The position numbers and the translations under genes are program-made. This document shows, in pieces, positions 35,484 through 44,556 of a stretch of 64,000 nucleotides of DNA (the stretch's first letter is position 1; every line of letters starts with the position of its first letter). Where the stretch lies: positions 62,001-126,000 of the forward strand of contig NZ_JAWMQR010000004.1 in assembly GCF_033283405.1 (NCBI RefSeq), written 5' to 3'. This stretch comes from Halioxenophilus sp033283405 (GTDB lineage: Bacteria; Pseudomonadota; Gammaproteobacteria; Pseudomonadales; Cellvibrionaceae). A model generated the notes under the pieces. The model was not told the origin of the DNA and did no database searches. It worked only from the letters and a program-made list of their open reading frames with translations.

Positions 35484-35507
35484 GGGCCGCTGCTTCAGCA
35501 GCGGCCC
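35484..35507 (+). terminator. Terminator after pntB
   Basis: A perfect 11-bp stem GGGCCGCTGCT / AGCAGCGGCCC with a two-base central spacer starts 10 bp after the stop codon. The following U-run is weak. Confidence 0.6.
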
Positions 35508-35866
35508 ATTCTCCACCCCATAACATTCGCCTTTTGCATTCTTTTCGCGCCAGCGTTAAGTTGATTAGTCGTTGCCTAAGTTTGGCAGCTGGGTATAATC
35601 AAATGTTGCAATGCAGCAATAACCTGGTCGATGGCGCAATAAACTACACTTGCGGCTACTGTCAGGTATCAAACTAAAAACCAATCGGCACGCAATGATC
35701 GTTTGACACTGCAAGACCGTAAGAAAACAGATACAGGTATTAGGTAACAACCGATAGGTTGGATCGTAGTAATTATGGTTGTCACCTCACGGTAACGCGA
35801 CTATCCCTTCGCCGAAGCGCTTAGAAATAGCCGAGCGACTGTGCTTATGCGCCTTTGGAGAAAAAA
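35508..35866. other. Upstream region of the PHA depolymerase gene
   Basis: About 360 bp, AT-richer than its neighbours. I see no gene; the depolymerase promoter should be here. Confidence 0.35.
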
Positions 35867-37180
35867 ATGCTATATCACCTCTACGAGTTGAACCACGCCG
35901 TTCTTCATCCTCTCCGAGAAGCTGCCGGCCTCGGCAAAAAGCTCTTCGATTCCAAGTTAAACCCGCTGGCCTACACCTACCCGGGCAAATTGATCAACGC
36001 CAGCTGCGACCTATTTGAAAGCCTCACCCGCCGCTACGGCAAACCCGAATTTGGCCTGAAAGAGACCAAAATCAATGGGCAACCGGTCGCCATTACCGAA
36101 GAGATCGCCTGGGAGAAGCCTTTCTGCAGGCTGGTCCACTTCAAGCGCAACGAAGACGACATGATGAAGGCCTATGGCAAAGAGCACCACGACCCTCGTC
36201 TACTCATTGTGGCGCCACTTTCCGGCCACTATGCCACTCTTCTACGCGGCACTGTGGAGGCTTTTCTCCCAGAGCACGAGGTCTACATCACCGAGTGGGT
36301 TGACGCCCGCGATGTACCTCTTTATGAAGGAAATTTCGACCTCAACACCTACGTCGATTATGTGATTGAAATGCTTCAGGCGCTTGGCCCGGGTGCCAAC
36401 GTCATGGCCATCTGCCAACCAGGCCCCCCTGTTCTGGCAGCAATCTCGGTGATGTCCGAAGACGACGATCCAGCCCTACCAGCGACCATGACCTTTATGG
36501 GTTCACCCATCGATACCCGAAAATCGCCCACCGCCCCCAACCACCTGGCCAAAACTCGGCCTTATTCCTGGTTTGAGAACAACGTTATCTACACGGTGCC
36601 GATAAATTACCAGGGCGCATTTAGGCGGGTCTATCCAGGCTTTCTGCAGCTGACCGGTTTCATCACCATGAATACCGAGAACCACGTAAACGCCCACAAG
36701 GATTACTTCAACCACCTGATTGAAGGCGATTGTGACAGCGTGCAGAAGCATCGGGAGTTCTACAACGAATATCTCTCGGTGCTTGATCTCACCAAAGAGT
36801 TCTACCTGCAGACCATATCCGAGGTATTCCAGAAGCACTCTCTCGCCGTTGGCGAGTTCTACCACAATGGCCGACTGGTTAAACCGGAAACAGTCACCAA
36901 AGTGGCGCTAATGACGGTAGAGGGAGAGAACGACGATATCTCAGGTATTGGCCAAACCCAGGCGGCTCACGATCTTTGTAAAAATATCCCACAAGAGATG
37001 CAGTTCGACTACATCCAACCGGGTGTTGGCCACTATGGCGTGTTTAACGGCAAACGCTTCCGCACCGAGATACAGCCGCGCTTACGGGACTTTTTCCGCT
37101 CCTTTTTTGACGTTAACAAGGAGGCTGCCCTGCGTAAGGAGCAGGTCGAAGCCAAGGATAAAGAGACCAAGGCCGCCTAA
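35867..37180 (+). CDS. phaZ: Intracellular polyhydroxyalkanoate depolymerase
   Basis: 437 residues counted from ATG 35867, with TTTGGAG a few bases upstream. It matches the intracellular PhaZ family, alpha/beta hydrolases that use a cysteine nucleophile: here AICQPGPP with Cys183, the same position as the catalytic Cys of the Ralstonia eutropha enzyme. Other family marks are VAPLSGHYATLLRGTV and, near the C-terminus, the Asp and the His of QPGVGHYGVFNG. It releases hydroxyacids from stored PHA granules. The nearby thiolase and AlgP-like protein fit the same pathway. Confidence 0.94.
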   Translation: MLYHLYELNHAVLHPLREAAGLGKKLFDSKLNPLAYTYPGKLINASCDLFESLTRRYGKPEFGLKETKINGQPVAITEEIAWEKPFCRLVHFKRNEDDMMKAYGKEHHDPRLLIVAPLSGHYATLLRGTVEAFLPEHEVYITEWVDARDVPLYEGNFDLNTYVDYVIEMLQALGPGANVMAICQPGPPVLAAISVMSEDDDPALPATMTFMGSPIDTRKSPTAPNHLAKTRPYSWFENNVIYTVPINYQGAFRRVYPGFLQLTGFITMNTENHVNAHKDYFNHLIEGDCDSVQKHREFYNEYLSVLDLTKEFYLQTISEVFQKHSLAVGEFYHNGRLVKPETVTKVALMTVEGENDDISGIGQTQAAHDLCKNIPQEMQFDYIQPGVGHYGVFNGKRFRTEIQPRLRDFFRSFFDVNKEAALRKEQVEAKDKETKAA

Positions 37181-37219
37181 GCTAAGAGAAGCGCTCTGAC
37201 AAACAGAGCGCTAAACAAG

Positions 37220-37260
37220 AGCCATAAAAAAACCCGCTTCGCGCGGGTTTTTTTATGGCT
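37220..37260. terminator. Strong bidirectional terminator between phaZ and exbD
   Basis: An 18-bp inverted repeat (AGCCATAAAAAAACCCGC and its complement) around a short loop, with A-runs and T-runs on the two sides. It can stop transcripts from both convergent genes. Confidence 0.88.
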
Positions 37261-37296
37261 CTTTACATCAGAGTAAAGAGTAATGTCTTGCTAACG

Positions 37297-37722
37297 CTAA
37301 AAGATCTCGCCATCAGGCACCAACGATACCTGCATAACATTAGCTGAACGAGCGGCATCAGCCACAGCCACATAAACTCCGGCTTCAGACTTCACATCGG
37401 CCTTAATAATCACACTGGCTTTAGGGTTTTCAGCGTGCATACGTTCAATAATAGAGCGAATTGAACGGGCGTCTACACGACGGCCATCCATGATGATGTC
37501 GTTGTTGGCGGTTACTTTAACCAAAATATTGGGTGGCTCGTCCGGGTCTGCTGGTGGCGGATTTTCTGGTACTTCCGGCATATTCAGATCCAGGCCAATT
37601 TCCTTAACAAAGGATGCCGTCACAATAAAGAAGATCAGCATAATAAACACCACATCAAGCATGGGTGTTAAATCGATTTCGGCTTTCTCTTCTGCGTCAC
37701 CGTGTCTACGTCTTCGGCTCAC
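37297..37722 (-). CDS. ExbD/TolR-family biopolymer transport protein, unpaired
   Basis: 141 residues: a short cytoplasmic start, one membrane helix with the conserved Asp (EIDLTPMLDVVFIMLIFF), and a periplasmic domain. This is one half of a proton-driven motor that normally works with an ExbB/TolQ partner. The start is GTG at 37722, with GAGGGGAG upstream. No exbB gene is adjacent; the gene before it is thiolase, and 249 bp separate them. The partner is probably elsewhere. Confidence 0.9.
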   Translation of the reverse strand: MSRRRRHGDAEEKAEIDLTPMLDVVFIMLIFFIVTASFVKEIGLDLNMPEVPENPPPADPDEPPNILVKVTANNDIIMDGRRVDARSIRSIIERMHAENPKASVIIKADVKSEAGVYVAVADAARSANVMQVSLVPDGEIF

Positions 37723-37921
37723 AGTTGCTCCCCTCGTAAAACTGTTATTTCATTCGTAATTGTCGCCTGAGCAACCAGGCCACATCTTAGCAGCTTTGCT
37801 GAAAATGTCCTCAACAAATTGATGACGGTTAGATAACACACACAATTGAGGTGCAACCACAGTCAGCAGCCAAGCCCCCAGCAAAGCAATTGGCATACCA
37901 GCAGTGTAAAGAGTCTTAAAT

Positions 37922-37966
37922 AGCCCCGCGGGGGCTGGAGGAGAAGCGCCGCCCATTGGGCGGCGC
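37922..37966 (-). terminator. Tandem hairpins after the thiolase gene
   Basis: A perfect 9-bp stem GCGCCGCCC / GGGCGGCGC (37946-37966) and a second stem AGCCCC / GGGGCT (37922-37936), read on the minus strand, just after the thiolase stop. The U-run after the second is short. Confidence 0.6.
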
Positions 37967-37971
37967 AGCTG

Positions 37972-39156
37972 TTATACCCGTTCCAGCAGCGCGGCGATGC
38001 CCTGACCGCCGCCAATACAGAGCGCAACCATGGCGTAGCGGCCACCAGTACGCTGCAGCTCGTGCATGGCTTTGATGGCAAGAACAGCCCCGGAAGCACC
38101 AATAGGGTGCCCCAAAGAGATGCCTGAGCCATTGGGATTGACCTTTTCACTGGGCAGGTTCAGCGCCTTGACCACACCCAACGCCTGGGCTGCGAAGGCT
38201 TCGTTCACCTCCCACACGTCGATGTCATCCACATGCACACCGGTTTTGGCCAGAATCTTATCGATGGCTGGTACCGGCCCCATACCCATAAATTTCGGAT
38301 CGACGCCAACCAGGGCATAGCTCACCAACCGAGCCATCGGCATTAAACCTCGCGCCTGCACCGAAGCCCCACTGGCCAACACCACCGCTGCGGCAGCATC
38401 GTTGATGCCGGAAGCATTACCAGCGGTTACCGTACCATCGGCTTTGAATACCGGGCGCAGCTTCGCGAAATCATCAATGGTAGCGTCAAAGCGAACATGC
38501 TCGTCCTGAACTACACGCTCAACACCTTTGCGACCTTTAATCTCGATAGGCAAAATCTGTGAATCGAAAAAACCAGCCTTGATAGCCGCCTCAGCCCGCT
38601 GGTGACTCTGCAGTGCCAGTTGATCCTGCTCCTCGCGGGAAATTTTCCATTCGGCGGCAATGTTTTCAGCGGTAATACCCATGTGCACATTTTCTATCGG
38701 ACAGGTTAGCGCGCCAGTCATCACATCCACCATCTGTGCATCACCCATGCGAGCACCAAAGCGGGCGCTGGGCAACCAGTAAGGCAGGCGACTCATCGAT
38801 TCGGCACCGCCAGCAACCACCGTTTCACAATCGCCCGCCAAAATCATTTGCGCGGCACTCACAATGGATTGCAAACCGGAACCACACAAGCGATTAACGG
38901 TAAGTGCCGGAACGGTTTCAGGTAAGCCGGCATTAATGGCGCAGACGCGGCTCAAGTACATATCACGACGGTCAGAGTGGGCCACATTACCCATCACACA
39001 GTGGTCGATATCAGCGGCTTTAACACCCGAACGGGCAACCGCTTCTTTTACCACCTGGGCCCCCATATCAGTGGGAGCCACTGATTTTAAACTGCCACCA
39101 AAATCACCTATTGCCGTACGAACACCATTCACCAGATAAACTTCGCGGTTTTCCAT
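37972..39156 (-). CDS. Acetyl-CoA C-acetyltransferase (thiolase)
   Basis: 394 residues. NRLCGSGLQ has the acyl-accepting Cys91, GISLGHPIGASGA the catalytic His and CIGGGQG the second Cys. It condenses two acetyl-CoA to acetoacetyl-CoA (or the reverse), the first step of poly-3-hydroxybutyrate synthesis, and can also serve fatty-acid breakdown. GAGG upstream supports ATG 39156. The phaB and phaC partners are not in the window; the PHA role is supported by phaZ and the AlgP/PhaF-like gene nearby. Confidence 0.94.
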   Translation of the reverse strand: MENREVYLVNGVRTAIGDFGGSLKSVAPTDMGAQVVKEAVARSGVKAADIDHCVMGNVAHSDRRDMYLSRVCAINAGLPETVPALTVNRLCGSGLQSIVSAAQMILAGDCETVVAGGAESMSRLPYWLPSARFGARMGDAQMVDVMTGALTCPIENVHMGITAENIAAEWKISREEQDQLALQSHQRAEAAIKAGFFDSQILPIEIKGRKGVERVVQDEHVRFDATIDDFAKLRPVFKADGTVTAGNASGINDAAAAVVLASGASVQARGLMPMARLVSYALVGVDPKFMGMGPVPAIDKILAKTGVHVDDIDVWEVNEAFAAQALGVVKALNLPSEKVNPNGSGISLGHPIGASGAVLAIKAMHELQRTGGRYAMVALCIGGGQGIAALLERV

Positions 39157-41269
39157 AGCTACCTCGTATTTCGCTACACAAAAAATAGTACTTGAATAGC
39201 CCGCTTACATTGCGGACCAGGAGAGGGCCCCGCCTATGCGCCGTGCGCATATAGATAGCAGTTGGACCATAAAAACGAACAAGCAGGGTACTGAATTAAC
39301 AGCCGCGGCCAGACAAAAAAGAGATGATGAACACACACGTAGTCCCCCGCACGTGTAAAGCCGACGTTGTAGTAGACCCTTCCCCTCCAGGCCGGCGAGA
39401 GATTGCCGCTGGACTCTAATCTTCTTTATAAAGCAACCAGTGGCTTGGAGGGCCGCGCATCTTGTATGTTTTTTAACCTGAATGCAAGTATTTATGGCCC
39501 GTTTTTGATCAAGTTAGTCATCAAACTGGGGCCTCGCACCAACCTGGAACACAACAGCGGTAAAAGAGGTATTGCAGACAACAACCGGCGTCGATAGACA
39601 ATTCTCAAACGACAGTTTCCAACCAAGCTCTTCCACGAAAATAATAAAGCGATGTTTACAGGCCTACCCAGCTGAGACTGTTCCGAAAATCGATAGCGCA
39701 TGGCTGGCCTTCTCTTCCATCGCACAGGCAATTTGGGTGAAACGGTTAAAACGATGAAAAGTCGACTGGCCGACTGTTTGGGGGGCTTCGCCAAAGCCGT
39801 CAGCTTGATAAACAACCATGCGAAGACCTAGCAGGAGAACTTCTGCAAATGCAATGACGGGCCAGATTAAATCTTTGTGCCACTTGCATCGACTTAAATA
39901 GCCGCAGGAATTACCACGATGTTAAATCGTTAGCTACAAAGCGCTGGTGCCCGGCGGCCATAAATCACGGATTAAACCAATTGACATCATCCAAATGGCA
40001 AACCAGAAAATTCACCGCTCCGCCCCAGTTAGACTTCGTGTGAGGCATTCCCTCTTTATATGAGTGTTTAATGGAGACCAATGATTCGGGAAAAGCCTAA
40101 TAAAGGAGGAAGAGTTTAAACCACTACTCAGAAAACAGGTCGCTGTTGCAATACAGATGGTTCAATCGTTAATTAAAGAGAGAGTAAAAATCCAATTCTC
40201 CGCCATCATCCGGAATCGACAACCGCACACTACACTAATCGACGAAATCTGCCCGCACGAATGTCGCCGGCTAATTATCTGTACGTTTAATAGTGAATTA
40301 ATTCTGCTCGAAACAAGATTCGCCATCTATAACAGAGTCTTTTAGGGGGGGGGAGCTGCTGGTAAGGTATGAGGCTGCAACCCGCTATAGGATTGAAAGA
40401 CGCCAACTCAACCAGCTACGCCGGCAATTTTTTCCTGGTCAATCGACCCTTAAGACTACTGTCGCCTCCTGGCAGGCCATTATCCTCAAATAGATAACCG
40501 CGTAATTCAAACTGATTTAGCTAAAGCCTCAATGTCGAAGCACGGTAACGCATGTATCTGAACGCCAATGCGGTCTTAAGTTACTTCCGGCTCTAACCAC
40601 CCCCCAGCCATTCACTAATTGAATATGCCTCCCCTTTAAAATATCGAATATCCAGATGGCCACCGAATCACAGCATCTAAACCCAACGCATCGCCTCATT
40701 AAAGCTCGATCTAGGGGTGATATACGATTGCGGACCGGAGTAATTAGCCAACTAAAAAACGAGAATTAGGATAATGGAGGGTCGATCATCCAAATAGTCC
40801 TGTAATCGGGATAATTGCCGTTATTCAAACTCCCAAGCGGCATCGACCATTTCCGCGAGCTAAGTCAGGAGTGAAACAGGATGTACCGAAGCTGAATAAA
40901 TTTGCGGACTAACATTGAAAATTGCGCTGGCTCTCTATAAATATGCCGCCTCAGTAGCTTCTCTGGGCTGGCTAAAGCAGATCTTTAAAAAATGGATAAA
41001 TCAAAAATCGGTGCGCTTTACTTAAAGAGGTATTAATTTGCTTTTACCCGGCAAGCGAAACTTTTAATTTCCCCGATTTCTCAATTTTTCACTTCAATGA
41101 TGTAAAAAATTTGAATTTTTCTAAAAATATTCCGTTTTTATGTTCTCTTTTTTTAAAAATTGGTCTATTTTCAAGCAAAGTGCTTGAATTTTTTCTATAA
41201 ATGCTTAACTTATGTCGCATTATTAATCCTCCCAAGGCACTTTTTTAATTTTCACAAAGGAAACCCACT
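39157..41269. other. Gene-free stretch, 2.1 kb
   Basis: No frame here has a ribosome site and recognisable sequence; the longest are near 39.5-39.8 kb (minus, 107 codons) and 40157-40345 (plus, 62 codons). In the plus strand at about 39480-39840 short coding-like runs change frame and are split by stops, which could be a dead small gene. GC is lower than in neighbouring genes, and a nine-G tract lies at 40345-40353. The last ~170 bp are very AT-rich and should hold the promoter of the AlgP-like gene. Confidence 0.45.
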
Positions 41270-42184
41270 ATGGCTGCACGCAAAGCAATCGCGGTAGATC
41301 CTGTAGCTAAGCTTGAACAGGAACTCGCGGCACTCAAAACTCAGCTCACCAAGGCTCGCGCCAAGCAAGAGGCTGATCTTGCCAAAGAAGTTACCAAACT
41401 TGCGGCGGCGGCCAAAAAAGCCGCAATGGATAGCGCTAAAGAAAAAACCAAATTGGCAGCTGCCCGTAAAAAGAAAACCCCCGCTGCTGCTAAAATGGCA
41501 GCTACTGCCAAAGCAGCTGTAGCAACCGCTAATACCAAGGCTGGCGAAGCCAAAGCGGCTTTGGCCACCGCCAAAGCCGAACTTGCCCAATTAAAGACAG
41601 CCAACAAAGCCGCCAATGCCCTGGCAAAAGCTCAGAGCCAGGAAGCCGCTAAAATCGCCAAAGCCAAATCTATAAAAGAGAAGGCTGCAGCCAAAAAAGC
41701 AGCCGCTGCAGCTAAGATTGCAGCTAAAAAAGCTGCTATAAAAGAGAAGGCCGCTGCCAAGAAAGCCGCTGCTAAAGCTAAGATCGCAGCTAAAAAAGCC
41801 GCGGTAAAAGCCAAGGCCGCCGCCAAAAAGGCGTCTATAAAAGAGAAAGCCACCGCTAAGAAAGCCGCCGCTAAAGCCAAAGCAGCAGCGAAAAAGGCCG
41901 CGATCAAGAAGAAAGCAGCTCCCAAGAAGAAAACAGCCGCTAAAAAGGTTGTTGCCAAAAAGGTCGCCGTGAAAGCAGCAGCACCAAAGAAAGAAGCCGC
42001 TCCCAAAGCAGCGCCTAAGAAAGCAGCCCCTAAGAAGGCCGCTGCCAAAAAAGCCCCTACAAAAGCTCCAGCCAAACGTCGTGGCCGCCCACCTAAAGCG
42101 CCTGCAGCTAAAGCCGCAGCACCCGCCGCGACCGCCACTGCAGCCAAAAAGCGCCGTGGTCGCCCACCAAAGGCTAAAGCTTAA
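41270..42184 (+). CDS. Lys/Ala-rich AlgP/PhaF-like DNA-binding protein with AT-hooks
   Basis: 304 residues, almost half Ala and a quarter Lys. The N-terminal ~125 residues form a coiled-coil-like region (LEQELAALKTQLTKARAKQE). The middle has repeats of a 22-residue unit beginning IKEKAAAKKAAA, and the C-terminus two AT-hooks (RRGRPPK). This is the layout of histone-H1-like proteins such as AlgP, and of the PHA phasin-regulator PhaF, which also ends in an AAKP-rich tail. AAGGA upstream supports ATG 41270. It may coat DNA or link it to PHA granules; which, the sequence does not decide. Confidence 0.8.
   Translation: MAARKAIAVDPVAKLEQELAALKTQLTKARAKQEADLAKEVTKLAAAAKKAAMDSAKEKTKLAAARKKKTPAAAKMAATAKAAVATANTKAGEAKAALATAKAELAQLKTANKAANALAKAQSQEAAKIAKAKSIKEKAAAKKAAAAAKIAAKKAAIKEKAAAKKAAAKAKIAAKKAAVKAKAAAKKASIKEKATAKKAAAKAKAAAKKAAIKKKAAPKKKTAAKKVVAKKVAVKAAAPKKEAAPKAAPKKAAPKKAAAKKAPTKAPAKRRGRPPKAPAAKAAAPAATATAAKKRRGRPPKAKA
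41672..41902 (+). repeat. Imperfect 66-bp coding repeats in the AlgP-like gene
   Basis: Three copies of a 22-codon unit start at 41672, 41738 and 41837; an 11-codon half-unit lies between the second and third. Such repeats are prone to length change. Confidence 0.8.
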
Positions 42185-42189
42185 TCCCC

Positions 42190-42220
42190 AAAAAAAGGCC
42201 AGTTTATCTGGCCTTTTTTT
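42190..42220 (+). terminator. Terminator after the AlgP-like gene
   Basis: A perfect 13-bp stem (AAAAAAAGGCCAG / CTGGCCTTTTTTT) with a 5-base loop and a T-run. It can also act on the convergent gene at 42271. Confidence 0.9.
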
Positions 42221-42270
42221 GTTCTTCTCACATGTCGCGGTTACCCCCGCACGCAGTTAGCCATTTAACG

Positions 42271-42891
42271 CTATTGGCTACCCGGCCTGGGTTTTACATC
42301 AAGCGAAAGCTCTTGAAGAGAGTTGAAATGGCAGTAGCCACGATACTTGAGCAGGATCCCCTCAGCGTTTTCAGCGGTAAAGTCCACTTCAAAATCCACC
42401 ACGTCATCATTCAATAGTGTTGGCGCCAGGGAATCACTCTCCGGCCAAACCGGCTTTATCATCCGATGGACTTTAGCTTTAAGCTCCGTTACGCAAACTC
42501 GCGCATATTGTGGCAGATCAGGACCCTTCTGTTCTTCAATTGGGGGGTCGACATGAGCGTGCAGATCCTCATAGCTATCTCCATCAACCAATACGGCGTA
42601 ACTCTGCCCTTGCTGATCTCGGCAAAGCACGCGGAACACCGGATGCTCCGCAGTCGATTGGGATTCTAGCAACTCGCCCCTAATTACCTGGCGACAGGTT
42701 TCAAACTGACTCACCTGCTGGGCGGATTGAATTAAATCTCCCATGTAACGGGCATAGCTGGCAGGCAACCAGAGCTTCTGCTTAAGTTCACTAGAAACGG
42801 TTTCCTCAGCGACACTATTCACCCCCAGCAAAGCGGCCGTTAAACCGAGCAAGGTTGGCCTAAGGAAGCGCGGGTGAGACGAATAAAGCAC
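42271..42891 (-). CDS. Secreted protein of unknown function
   Basis: 206 residues with a likely signal peptide (LLGLTAALLGVNSVAEE). The mature part has four cysteines (in FETCRQVI, RVLCRDQQG, ARVCVTEL and RGYCHFN) that could form two disulfides. I recognise no family. The start is GTG at 42891 with GAGGT five bases upstream, a solid site. It converges with the AlgP-like gene. Confidence 0.65.
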   Translation of the reverse strand: MLYSSHPRFLRPTLLGLTAALLGVNSVAEETVSSELKQKLWLPASYARYMGDLIQSAQQVSQFETCRQVIRGELLESQSTAEHPVFRVLCRDQQGQSYAVLVDGDSYEDLHAHVDPPIEEQKGPDLPQYARVCVTELKAKVHRMIKPVWPESDSLAPTLLNDDVVDFEVDFTAENAEGILLKYRGYCHFNSLQELSLDVKPRPGSQ

Positions 42892-43062
42892 TGATGACCT
42901 CTAACTACTGTTAATTTCGAGCTATTTCGTAAAAAGTGTAGACCATAAAGGAGGCTGGTTCGCGCAATGCACCACCGCTAGCAAGCCGAATTCCCGGCTA
43001 AAAAGCCAGAAACTCCGGAAATTCAAAGCAGAGGTATTAAATAAAGAGGGAGAAGGAGCAGA

Positions 43063-43710
43063 TCAAGTACCAAAATTACTGATGCTGGGATTCCATTCCA
43101 CTAACAGAGTCGCCAGCTCAACCGCTTGATTGTGGAGCGCCTGCAGCTCTTCAAATCCTCCTTTGGGCAAGGAGAGAACTTTTATCCGGCGATGCTTTTC
43201 AGCCAAGGGGTGAGATGGGTGTTGTTGACGGTATACTTCCAGCTGCCAGCGCAGCGTGTGGACCACATTTCGATAAAAAGCTTGCTTGATGGGCAGCTTG
43301 ATCAGCGAAAAGTCATTCAACCGGCCAAAGGCATTAAAGTCCAGACCAAAAACCGTTGCCTGACGACACTGCTCCGCCACACGGATATCTGCACTCCTCG
43401 GCTGCCCCAAAATCAAGGCAATTTCACCAAAGACCTCGCCAGCCTGAATTTTGTTAACGATGATTTTCTCATCGTCAGGGCGGTCAACGGTTACAGCCAA
43501 CTCTCCTCGCAACAGGAAATAGAGCCACTGGTCCTGACTACCGGCATGCAAAAACAGCTGTCCACGCTCCAGAACACTCACTTTAGAGAAAGAGAGCAAC
43601 ACCTGAAACTGTTCTGGATCTTGCTGTTGAATTTGCCGAAAAAATGGGATGTATTGCAGTAGTCGCTCCACATCATCCCGTCGAACACCGCTGAAGGGTT
43701 GCATTAGCAT
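43063..43710 (-). CDS. Cyclic-nucleotide-binding domain protein without DNA-binding domain
   Basis: 215 residues. Residues ~20-140 are a CRP-type cNMP fold: SVLERGQLFLHAGSQDQWLYF, then the phosphate-binding cassette FGEIALILGQPRSADIRV with the Arg that binds the cyclic phosphate. The remaining C-terminal ~75 residues have no helix-turn-helix. Stand-alone cNMP proteins usually control a partner by contact; no partner is evident here. ATG at 43710, weak ribosome site. Confidence 0.8.
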   Translation of the reverse strand: MLMQPFSGVRRDDVERLLQYIPFFRQIQQQDPEQFQVLLSFSKVSVLERGQLFLHAGSQDQWLYFLLRGELAVTVDRPDDEKIIVNKIQAGEVFGEIALILGQPRSADIRVAEQCRQATVFGLDFNAFGRLNDFSLIKLPIKQAFYRNVVHTLRWQLEVYRQQHPSHPLAEKHRRIKVLSLPKGGFEELQALHNQAVELATLLVEWNPSISNFGT

Positions 43711-44556
43711 AGGAGTAATCGATTGATCCTTTAACGAAAACTAAAACGAACAAGTACTACCACGAGCACCAACCTTGTTACTGCCTTCCTGTCATTACAG
43801 CTGCTCACGAGCCAAAGTCAAACCGGGAAGGATGATCGCCCGCCAAAATTAGTGCTGGCAAAGTAGCTGATCCATTGGCACAACTGCCGCCCGTAAAATC
43901 AGTTACTGCGAGCCTTAGAGCAAACCGGTTAACCTACTGGCTTAAGCTCCAGGTCTCTTAACTTGGCTCTATCGCCTTCTTCAGATAATTCCTTCACCTG
44001 AGCGTTAGCAGACCCCCGAGATATTAGCGGCAGAATCCATCTCTCGTCTTGAAGAGAATCTCAATTCACCATTTTCCGTACGCGCGTGCCCTAAAAGGCG
44101 GACTACTACCATTCCTGCGCAAACAACAGCCGTTAATTTTGTACTAATCAGCGACAGCCATCGTTGCGAAAGATCAACCCGAAACAGGAATGCTCCAGGC
44201 TATCTCTCGGCAGCGCCTAATGGCCGAAAAGTCGCGACATACGCATAAACTGGCGTCGAATTTCACCAAAATAGATGCTTAAAGGGCGCAATGCTCAAAA
44301 CGTCTGTGACCTCTATTGCAGAACGAGCTAATAAATCGGTAGACTGCCCAACGACTTCTAGTTAACGGTTCTCGTCTTAGCAATCAAGGCTTTTAGTGTT
44401 TACCGGTATAAAAATCAGAATAGCGGCGCCTAAAATTGTGTGCTAGAAGTTAATACAAGGCCACATTGGATGACGGCTAAAAACACCTATAAATAATTAT
44501 TTGTTATAGCGATACAAGAATAATAACAAGCCAACTATAACGGGAGAGGGGTCAAC
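43711..44556. other. Intergenic region, 846 bp, no supported gene
   Basis: No ORF with a start and ribosome site. On the minus strand, short frame-broken coding-like runs (about 43925-44390) might be a remnant, but nothing is recognisable. The last part holds the promoter of the GTG-started gene at 44557. Confidence 0.4.

Noticed and set aside
37750..37956. A 68-codon frame between thiolase and exbD as a possible exbB fragment
   Set aside because: It lacks the ExbB helices and overlaps the thiolase terminator hairpins.
40157..40345. A 62-codon frame in the gene-free stretch
   Set aside because: No ribosome site and no resemblance to known proteins; it ends at the G9 tract.
41672..41902. Tandem repeats that could suggest a CRISPR array
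   Set aside because: They are in-frame coding repeats of a Lys/Ala-rich protein, with no spacers.
43925..44390. Minus-strand coding-like runs suggesting a membrane protein remnant
   Set aside because: The runs are short and in different frames, and I cannot tie them to a family, so chance is not excluded.
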